A program made the translations under genes and the position numbers. The notes under the pieces were generated by a model that was not told where the DNA came from, made no database searches, and saw only the letters and a program-made list of their open reading frames with translations. From assembly GCA_021462845.1 (NCBI GenBank), contig JAJTXU010000002.1, forward strand, positions 1 through 63,407: 63,407 nucleotides of DNA, given 5' to 3'. This DNA comes from Anaerolineales bacterium. GTDB taxonomy: Bacteria; Chloroflexota; Anaerolineae; Anaerolineales; Villigracilaceae. Positions within the stretch are counted from its first letter, which is position 1. Each line of letters starts with the position of its first letter. Below, one piece after another: positions 1 through 6,623 of the stretch.

Positions 1-173
1 CTGGCATCGCCCACGGTGATTGTATTTTTAAACACATGGCAGCCTCCGCTTCTTATCTTACTCCTCCTTGCTAGTTTGCCAACAGTATCTCTCAAAGTCC
101 GTATTATGTCACTCTGAGGGAGCGGTTTTGCGCGACCGAAGAGTCTCGGATCTGGCTTGGTAGAGCCGCTTCG
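1..173. other. Left-edge non-coding stretch
   Basis: I see no convincing gene here. The right part is occupied by the inverted repeat described in the next entry. The first 107 bases show no recognisable motif. The stretch lies downstream of the decayed fourth Rhs cassette and may continue that decayed array beyond the window. Confidence 0.4.
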
Positions 174-190
174 CTATCGCTCAGCATGAC
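108..190. repeat. Intergenic inverted repeat, GTCAnnCTGAG type
   Basis: The left arm begins GTCACTCTGAGGGAGCGG and runs into CGAAGAGTCTC. The right arm, read on the minus strand, begins GTCATGCTGAGCGATAGCG and runs into AAGCGGCTC. The two are imperfect inverted copies. A related element (GTCATGCCGAGG...) stands at 28031-28067. The 86-codon open frame at 174-434 ends inside the right arm, which therefore encodes its last residues. This looks like a dispersed palindromic element, not part of a gene. Confidence 0.55.
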
Positions 191-570
191 ATGTCCGTGT
201 TGTCAAGCGATAATGAGAAAACCATATTGTTCGGCTGGGAAATAATCGACCATTAGCGGGCCAATTAGAGACAGGTGTTTCAAAACAAGCGTCGAATCCG
301 CTTCCTTTAAAGTCCTCAAAGAAAGTCTCTATTTCAAAATCTGTAACAGATTCAATGGATTGAGGTCCGAGCGAGGTCCCCATCGCCATATCACCATCCA
401 GAACGTAAGTAGCAATTACTCCTGCCGCATCCATGCTCAGGCGTTGACCGAGTCCGTTGTAGGAGAGATTGGTCGTTATGGACTGATCGTCACCTTGAAC
501 CAGGCGGTTGGCGGAATCGTAGATATAAGTCTCACACCATCTGAGACCAAGCTGCTGCCGTTGACATATA
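174..570 (-). pseudogene. Decayed fourth Rhs tip cassette
   Basis: Reading down from base 570, directly after the stop of the preceding lipoprotein gene, the translation NGSSLVSDGV matches the end of the Rhs repeat region of the main gene (NGSLISDGV). The frame then breaks near base 533 and continues as YDSANRLV, YNGLGQRLS and MDAAGVIATYVLDGD, again matching the main gene. After VLDGD the homology stops abruptly and about 70 unrelated residues follow, ending inside the inverted repeat. The usual core motif, hydrophobic segment, linker and effector domain are missing. I read this as a cassette left behind by recombination or deletion; no functional product is expected. Confidence 0.75.
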
Positions 571-1512
571 TTACTTCACTACCCAAATATCGGGCGGAGT
601 ATCAAAGCAAGCCTCTTCATTCTCGATAAAAGTATTATAAATCTCTATATCATTCAAGCCTGTTGCATCTTTAAGAGACTGAACTACTCTAAGTTTACCC
701 GTATCAGTCCCCAATCGTATATCCTCAAGAATTACATCGAAGCGTTCCAAGGGCAAGCTATTTTCTGGCGATTGTAAATTCAAGTCAATCTTTGAAGTAG
801 TCTTTATACCCAAACAAATATGGAAAATTGGCGTAGCCGAAAAACCACCAGAATACCTAATTGAAAACCCTAATTTGTCGTAAAAAAACCATAGATGATA
901 ACCCCCGTAAATCTCGTAGGAAGTAACAGCATTAAGCAAAATCCTGTCAGGCATTCCATAAGCCGCCACTATTTTCTGAGGCGAGTAATTTTGCCATACG
1001 CTTTGGAATTCAACCGGATAATCGTGCCCTTCACTTGTTACATGGGTTGCATAAACCGTCTCATTTTTTTCTTCAAAACTTACATCATTAGATATAGGTT
1101 TTCCTGTGATATCAATTAAGTCAAGTCCACCCACCCCATAAACTGTAGTTTCGGATTCATATCCAGGAAATACTGCTACGAGAACACCTCCTAGCCTATG
1201 AATGGTTTTTTCAGCATCACCCCATGTTGTTTGACCAGGGATTATTCCCCACCAGCAAGGTAAACTACAACCGCCATTATTAGAAAGAAATTCCCTGAAA
1301 AAGTCTTTTTGTTCTTGTGTTGTCATAGTGTTGGCCGGAGTCGCCATAGGCAAAGTTGGCGTTATTGTCGGGGCGGCGGTTAACATAGTCAATAAAGTGC
1401 GTGTTGGAGTAGGGTTATGAAGTCCTGCTGGCGGGGAATTTGGTGTACAACTCCCAATTAATAACAACATAGTAATTCCTAGAACAAGCTGCGTAACTGC
1501 AATTTTCTTCAT
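571..1512 (-). CDS. Putative partner (immunity-like) lipoprotein of Rhs tip C
   Basis: This 313-residue protein starts with a lipoprotein signal peptide: basic MKK, a hydrophobic stretch, then LIGSC with Cys22. A Thr/Pro-rich spacer to about residue 65 leads to a globular domain containing CSLPCWWGI (Cys82 and Cys86). It is paralogous to the lipoprotein at 2990-3925, which has CTLPCFWGI at the matching place followed by a similar LGG segment. It starts 25 bases after the stop of the HELGH tip cassette, the position an immunity gene takes in Rhs/CDI modules. No known enzymatic motif is visible. Immunity is inferred only from position, pairing and a surface location matching the predicted place of action of the tip. 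Confidence 0.7.
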   Translation of the reverse strand: MKKIAVTQLVLGITMLLLIGSCTPNSPPAGLHNPTPTRTLLTMLTAAPTITPTLPMATPANTMTTQEQKDFFREFLSNNGGCSLPCWWGIIPGQTTWGDAEKTIHRLGGVLVAVFPGYESETTVYGVGGLDLIDITGKPISNDVSFEEKNETVYATHVTSEGHDYPVEFQSVWQNYSPQKIVAAYGMPDRILLNAVTSYEIYGGYHLWFFYDKLGFSIRYSGGFSATPIFHICLGIKTTSKIDLNLQSPENSLPLERFDVILEDIRLGTDTGKLRVVQSLKDATGLNDIEIYNTFIENEEACFDTPPDIWVVK

Positions 1513-1537
1513 GGGGACGTCTCTCTTTATCGATCAA

Positions 1538-2980
1538 TTAGCCTGTGATCCATGCGTACATGTTGCTTTCCATAAAATCGAAGCGTTTGTAACCTGCATT
1601 GTATGCCGCAGGGCTATAGTCAAACGAGTTATATGCCCAATTCATAAACATGTCTGCAAAATCTTCATTTCGCGCTTTATGGCTATCATTAGATTGCCAA
1701 TCGGGCCAGTTTTCTCCATGATATAAATCTGGCGGATACGTCGTTATATAACCACGTCCTGTTCTTTCGAATTGTCCAGCCTTTGCAGGGTCTTGTTGAA
1801 GAGTAGAGTGTGTCCCTGTGACCCATCTAGGGCCGCCAAGAGATTCAGGATAATCATCTACAATTTGAGCATTACCCAAGCTTAGGTAAGGAGCTAGTGA
1901 GCCACCATAACGCGTCTGCACCAATGCATGCCCTAGCTCATGAACCAAGAGACGCGCAGGAGATATTTCGCTAAGAGGCGCATTTCCAGAACAAGTGACT
2001 TTGTTCGGTCCACCCTGGCAGAAGGTATCGCCGCCTTGCGACCTATAGAAGATAAAATTGTTCCCATACACTGTTTTGAATGCGTCCCAACTTGTCTGTC
2101 CAAGTCCCATTACACGAGAAAATTCTTCTCCTATTTTTTGAATGGCGTCCAGTATTTTGGCTTGTTCATCTAAAGTCCATGATGTGCCATCAAAATCTAT
2201 TCCATATAGATCAAGAGTCGGCACTAATGTCGGTGTTGGGCAAGGTATTGCAGTTGGCGTTTCAATTGGTGCAGGTAGCGTTCCAGTTGGAATGCTAGGC
2301 ACGGTGCCCGGATTCGTAGGAACCGGCGTTTGAGTCTGAACTGGGAAGGCAGGCGCGGTGTTGTTTGATCCGGGAGAAGGAGTCGGCGCGGGACCACATG
2401 CTGCGAGTGTCATCCCCACTGACCCAAGCACCACCAACAAAACCAGAAACATTCCGGTCTTGCTTCCTTTCTTCTTTCTGCTAAAGACCAGCGTAATTAA
2501 CCCTAACGGGCCTAAAATCGCTCCAATAGGATTCCAGGGAACATAAGGATTCGTGCTATCAGGATTGACGTTACGAGTTAAAAATCTTCCAGTCTCTGAG
2601 TCATAGTACCGCCCATTCCCTACATACATTAATCCTGTTGTTGCATCCAGCACGCCACCGAGATAACCGAAGGTGAAATTACCTGTTCCGTTTAACTCAA
2701 GCGTATCACCCCAAGGCGTGTAGCGCGCCGAGAGGGTAATCTCACCACTATCATTAGACAGTTGTCGCGGGGTATGTGTTCCATCTGGTAATGTGAATGA
2801 CCAAGCATTCGTTTCTTCCCCAATTGCGCCTAGACCATAGAGGTAGAACGTCGTATTTCCACTTGATTCTGCTGTTAACGGTCTATCCCCATCCAGTACG
2901 TAGGCAGCGATTACCCCTGCCTCATCCATGCTCAGGCGTTGACTGAGTTCATTACAGGTAAGTAAAACAAGCCTCTCCAA
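1538..2980 (-). CDS. Orphan Rhs tip C with HELGH metallopeptidase domain
   Basis: A promoterless Rhs C-terminal cassette of about 480 codons from a TTG, probably not an authentic start. Residues 15-150 repeat the Rhs core end of the main gene (QRLSMDEAGVIAAYVLDGD, YTPWGDTLE, YVGNGRYYDSETGRFLTR, NPYVPWNPIGAILGPL). Residues 168-195 form a basic SRKKKGSK stretch, a hydrophobic run and LAAC, like a lipoprotein signal. A Pro/Thr linker (196-255) leads to the tip: LLVHELGH (His347, Glu348, His351) and, about 90 residues on, NEDFADMF, whose Glu439 may be the third zinc ligand. The same arrangement occurs in tip B. The frame runs directly on from the lipoprotein gene upstream, separated by its TAA. 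Likely a zinc endopeptidase effector; the substrate is unknown. Confidence 0.75.
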   Translation of the reverse strand: MERLVLLTCNELSQRLSMDEAGVIAAYVLDGDRPLTAESSGNTTFYLYGLGAIGEETNAWSFTLPDGTHTPRQLSNDSGEITLSARYTPWGDTLELNGTGNFTFGYLGGVLDATTGLMYVGNGRYYDSETGRFLTRNVNPDSTNPYVPWNPIGAILGPLGLITLVFSRKKKGSKTGMFLVLLVVLGSVGMTLAACGPAPTPSPGSNNTAPAFPVQTQTPVPTNPGTVPSIPTGTLPAPIETPTAIPCPTPTLVPTLDLYGIDFDGTSWTLDEQAKILDAIQKIGEEFSRVMGLGQTSWDAFKTVYGNNFIFYRSQGGDTFCQGGPNKVTCSGNAPLSEISPARLLVHELGHALVQTRYGGSLAPYLSLGNAQIVDDYPESLGGPRWVTGTHSTLQQDPAKAGQFERTGRGYITTYPPDLYHGENWPDWQSNDSHKARNEDFADMFMNWAYNSFDYSPAAYNAGYKRFDFMESNMYAWITG

Positions 2981-2989
2981 TTTTATAAC

Positions 2990-3925
2990 TTATGGATAGA
3001 AAGCCTCTCGGTTTAGTGTAAGACAGGCAGACGGATTTTCAGTAAACAACTTATGGAAATCTTGTTCGGTCAGCCCCGTCGCTTTTAGTAGCGGAACGCC
3101 ACTGGGAATAGTATTAAATGGGTATTTGCCCATGTGCAATTCAACCATATCGATACCGATCTCTTCAGGACATAAAATTACGCTTGAAGGTGTTTCGTAC
3201 TGAGCAATTTCAGTAGTTCTTGCATAATAGACTATGGAAGTATCTATGCTTTCATATTTTAGTTGAACATTAAAACTAAGTGCATTATAAGGGCCGCTAA
3301 AGTATAGCTCGACACTATCAGGAATCCCATAAGTTCGAAGAATTTCATCCATGTTATAGGCGGACCAATCTTCTTGTGAAACTCCAGGATCAAACAGATT
3401 TAATAAAAGCACTTTTAGGTCTTTGACAGTGTCATCCTGAAGATCTGCAGCAAATTCCACGAATATTCCACTCCTTTCCTCAAACCTAAAATTTGACGCC
3501 ACACGAAGACGACCGTTCTCTTGTAATGCATCAAAACGAAGCCCACCAAGTTTATCAATTACGCTATACAACTCTTCGTATTGAGTTTGATCAGGTCGAA
3601 TTCCCCAAAAACATGGTAAGGTGCAATTCCCATTTGTTCGGAGTAGCTCCCTTAACTCCTCTCGTACTTCAGCGGGAAATCTGGTGGGCAATGGTGTCAC
3701 TCGCGGAGTGACAAGTATAGGATATTCCGGGCTGGGCGGAGGAGATAACTCGGGCATGAGTGTTGCAGTTAGTATTACTGGCTGAGAGTCGTCCGGAGTT
3801 GATGAAGTGGAAACATGAGGTGAGGGAGTCTTGTTTGTACTTGGAGGAGTGGAGTAACATCCGCTCAGTATGAACATAGCGACAATTAGATGAAGGGTAT
3901 ATTGTATCTTTTTGATCATTTGCAT
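2990..3925 (-). CDS. Putative partner (immunity-like) lipoprotein of Rhs tip B
   Basis: The 311-residue product has a lipoprotein signal peptide ending FILSGC (Cys23), then a long Ser/Thr/Pro-rich spacer to about residue 85. The globular domain carries NGNCTLPCFWGIRPDQT (Cys101 and Cys105). It is clearly related to the lipoprotein at 571-1512 by the CxLPCxWGI motif and the LGG segment that follows. It begins 28 bases after the stop of the HEMGH tip cassette. A second Met at residue 3 is an alternative start. Each of the two metallopeptidase tips is followed by a member of this one family, while the unrelated tip of the main Rhs gene is followed by a different lipoprotein; this supports specific pairing. 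The function is not known. Confidence 0.7.
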   Translation of the reverse strand: MQMIKKIQYTLHLIVAMFILSGCYSTPPSTNKTPSPHVSTSSTPDDSQPVILTATLMPELSPPPSPEYPILVTPRVTPLPTRFPAEVREELRELLRTNGNCTLPCFWGIRPDQTQYEELYSVIDKLGGLRFDALQENGRLRVASNFRFEERSGIFVEFAADLQDDTVKDLKVLLLNLFDPGVSQEDWSAYNMDEILRTYGIPDSVELYFSGPYNALSFNVQLKYESIDTSIVYYARTTEIAQYETPSSVILCPEEIGIDMVELHMGKYPFNTIPSGVPLLKATGLTEQDFHKLFTENPSACLTLNREAFYP

Positions 3926-3953
3926 AGCTCAGTCTGTTTACAGCATAGTCCAA

Positions 3954-5345
3954 TCAGCTACCATAAAGTTGATCTTTTACCCAATCATGTTTTGCGCGAC
4001 CTATAGGATCAACAACATTGAAATTGCCAGCCACGTAGTTTGCGAATAGATCGCCCCATTCCTCGCCAGCATTATTGCCACCTTCGCTTGCTGGATGCAA
4101 CTCTGCATCAACAGATGCACCACATGGATCATGCAGATTGGTATTTATAAATCCTTGACCGTCTATACGACTATATAGATTGTTACATTCCCCTATTGCT
4201 GGGCAATCCCTCCCCATAGCAAATCTACCCTCTTGGTTTGGATAGTCTGTGTACACCGCCTTATGGTCAAGTGAATAGGTGTATTTCTGCCCTTGAGCGT
4301 TATTTAGCAAATGTCCCATCTCATGGTAAATCAAATGATACGGGAATGTATTGACGACATAAAACTCAATGCTACCAGTACTACGAGTATAGCCATAGTA
4401 CTTTCCATCACCCAGCTCGTTTTTTAAGTGATGAAACACTGTTAGACGATTTCCTAGCATTGCTCTCAAATTGCCGCCTAGCATATTATTAACGCGTGTT
4501 AGAGCTCCATACACAATTTGGATATGCACACTTGGCCATTCTTGAGTACCATAAAGAATTCCGCCAAAAATGATACCAAAATTATCCTCGATAAGACGTT
4601 TATATTCTTCATCTTGGGCGGATGATACTGGGGCTGGACATCCAAGCTCAGGAATCTCGGTAGGCGAAGATGTTACACTTGGCACGATTGACACAACGGT
4701 TCCCGGCTCTGTTGATACAGATTGTAGTGCGGGCGAAGGAGTGGTAGGTGAGCTATTACTGGGAGCTTCTGTTGGTTGCGAACCAGGCATAGGCGTAACA
4801 GGCGGAGGCGCGCAAGCAACTAACCCCACTCCAGCACTGACGCCTAGCAACACAATGACAATTACCGCATCCCACTTGGTTCTCGTTTTCCTTCGCCCAT
4901 AGAGCATAGACACCACCGCCAGCGGACCCAGTATCGTCCCCAGCGGATTCCACGGCACGTACGGATTGGGACTGTTCGGGTACATATCCCGCGTTAGGAA
5001 TCTACCAGTGGCGGGATCATAATACTGACCATTACCAACATACAGCAATCCCGTGACGGCATCCAGTAGTCCTCCAAGATAGCCATAACTGAAGTTGCCT
5101 GTGCCATACGTGTCTAACGTATCACCCCAAGGAGTGTAACGCGCCGAGATGGTAATCTCTCCTTGCAAGTTAGCCAATTGCCTTGGCGTGTTTGTTCCAT
5201 CAGGTAGCGAGATGCTCCAGTCGGTTGTCTTTTCGCCAATTGCTCCAAGACCATACAAGTAGAAAGTGGTATTCCCACCAGAATCAGCAGTTAACGGTCT
5301 ATCGCCGTCAAGTACATACGAAGCAATCACACCTGCCGCATCCAT
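3954..5345 (-). CDS. Orphan Rhs tip B with HEMGH metallopeptidase domain
   Basis: The open frame starts at an internal Met of the conserved Rhs core segment (MDAAGVIASYVLDGD). It continues through YTPWGDTLD, YVGNGQYYDPATGRFLTRD and NPYVPWNPLGTILGPL to about residue 142. Residues 150-178 are GRRKTRTKW, a hydrophobic run and LVAC, a lipobox-like segment. After a Ser/Thr/Pro linker the tip domain contains LIYHEMGH (341-345) and NAGEEWGDLFANYVAGNF (425-442), paralleling HELGH and NEDFADMF of tip C, so the two tips are probably one zincin family that has diverged strongly. No Shine-Dalgarno site or signal peptide precedes the start. It probably becomes expressed only when recombined onto the main Rhs gene. 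Confidence 0.75.
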   Translation of the reverse strand: MDAAGVIASYVLDGDRPLTADSGGNTTFYLYGLGAIGEKTTDWSISLPDGTNTPRQLANLQGEITISARYTPWGDTLDTYGTGNFSYGYLGGLLDAVTGLLYVGNGQYYDPATGRFLTRDMYPNSPNPYVPWNPLGTILGPLAVVSMLYGRRKTRTKWDAVIVIVLLGVSAGVGLVACAPPPVTPMPGSQPTEAPSNSSPTTPSPALQSVSTEPGTVVSIVPSVTSSPTEIPELGCPAPVSSAQDEEYKRLIEDNFGIIFGGILYGTQEWPSVHIQIVYGALTRVNNMLGGNLRAMLGNRLTVFHHLKNELGDGKYYGYTRSTGSIEFYVVNTFPYHLIYHEMGHLLNNAQGQKYTYSLDHKAVYTDYPNQEGRFAMGRDCPAIGECNNLYSRIDGQGFINTNLHDPCGASVDAELHPASEGGNNAGEEWGDLFANYVAGNFNVVDPIGRAKHDWVKDQLYGS

Positions 5346-5433
5346 GCTCAGGCGTTAGCCCAAACCGTTGTGGTCAATCTCAGTCTGACCAGCCAGCTAG
5401 TGTACTTTTGCCACAACTCGATGATCTGCTGCA
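5346..5433 (-). pseudogene. Rhs-repeat scar upstream of tip B
   Basis: In frame with the tip B cassette, the codons upstream of its Met read DHNGLG-stop-RLS, where the main gene has YNGLGQRLS. A CAA codon has become TAA at 5355-5357. Further upstream a TAG interrupts at 5397-5399. The Rhs-like frame reaches back to the stop codon of the lipoprotein gene at 5434. The cassette therefore begins exactly where the previous lipoprotein gene ends and has lost its upstream reading frame. Confidence 0.65.
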
Positions 5434-6606
5434 TTATTCTAAATAATGCCAGTCTAGAATTTGGGTGACATCCTCGTTCAGAATTATTCTCGTCTCTCCT
5501 GTTGTTATATCCATGACTTGAATGCCTGAGTTAGTTCCGCCAGCGGTGCCCAGATTAGTACCGGAATAAGATAAGGCTATTGATTGCGAATCTGGGGACC
5601 ATATAAAATTGCATGCACCGATTTCATATGGACAAGTCCATTGATAAACCAACTGCTGATCTTCTAAACTGAGGATTTTTATAAGAGTGCCCTCTGATGT
5701 TAAATGAGTAAGTGCCAAATATTGTTCGTTTGGCGACACCATGAAGAAATTTACGCCATCATAGCCGGGGTCAAACAACATTGTAGGAGCTTCACTTTCA
5801 GATACTAGCCAAAACTTATAAACAGAATCTCCCTGCTCTTTGGCTACAATCAAATACTTATTTTGGGCGTTTATTCGTTGAATTTGATATGGCTTGAAAT
5901 AATCGATAAGAATCTCGAATTCATTAAAAAATTCCTCTGTTTCGCCATTTGAATTAACTATTTCCAAGTTGCCCGTCATCCAATCACCGCGCAACCACGT
6001 TCTGTCAGATGGAAAAGCGGATTGAATGAATTTGTTTTCACCAGGAAAGAGTTGTGTGATCGTACGCGTGTCAATATTCAAGCTATACATATCGGGTGGT
6101 GAGAAAATATCCCTGTAGGCATTGAAAAGAATTATATTCTCTGTCAACCAAAATGGATCAATGCCAGTGTATTCATCACTATTGTATACAGCCTGGTGAT
6201 TGGAGCCATCCGCATTTGCGATATAAACTGACCCATTTGTAGTAAATAACCACAACCTGTTAGAAGGCGACCAACCACGAGGAATCATGTCTGAAGCTAC
6301 CAAGAATGGATTTGGTTTATTTGGACTAATTGCCCATATTTCTTCTTGATCGTTTGATGAAGCGTACTTACTATAAATGATATATTCTTCGGGATGTGGT
6401 AAAGGTGTTTGACTTATTGCAGATTGGCTGTTTCCCGGAAGGACAGGAGTCCCTGTTGCATCTGGAATGAAGACAGTCGCAGTAGGCAGGGTAGCCGGGA
6501 TTCTTGTTTGAAGGGGAGTAAATGATTCGCTACTCGTACATGCCGAAAGAAATAAGAAGAAAATATATGTGGCTTTCTTGAAGGCGCTTGTATATGTATT
6601 ATTCAT
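5434..6606 (-). CDS. TolB/WD40-like beta-propeller lipoprotein
   Basis: The start is placed at the ATG at 6604-6606 because it gives a lipoprotein signal (MNNTYTSAFKK, hydrophobic stretch, LSAC with Cys23) and lies 17 bases after the stop of the Rhs tip. An in-frame Met further upstream would overlap that gene. The mature protein of about 365 residues shows repeated propeller strands typical of TolB/PD40 proteins (WSPSNRLW, VSPNEQYLALT, IWSPDSQSIALSY). It directly follows the cell-wall-hydrolase-like Rhs tip, the slot that the CxLPCxWGI lipoproteins occupy behind the other cassettes. By position it is the candidate immunity or partner protein of that tip; this is not shown by its sequence. 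Confidence 0.7.
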   Translation of the reverse strand: MNNTYTSAFKKATYIFFLFLSACTSSESFTPLQTRIPATLPTATVFIPDATGTPVLPGNSQSAISQTPLPHPEEYIIYSKYASSNDQEEIWAISPNKPNPFLVASDMIPRGWSPSNRLWLFTTNGSVYIANADGSNHQAVYNSDEYTGIDPFWLTENIILFNAYRDIFSPPDMYSLNIDTRTITQLFPGENKFIQSAFPSDRTWLRGDWMTGNLEIVNSNGETEEFFNEFEILIDYFKPYQIQRINAQNKYLIVAKEQGDSVYKFWLVSESEAPTMLFDPGYDGVNFFMVSPNEQYLALTHLTSEGTLIKILSLEDQQLVYQWTCPYEIGACNFIWSPDSQSIALSYSGTNLGTAGGTNSGIQVMDITTGETRIILNEDVTQILDWHYLE

Positions 6607-6623
6607 AAGGTTTTTCCATATTT

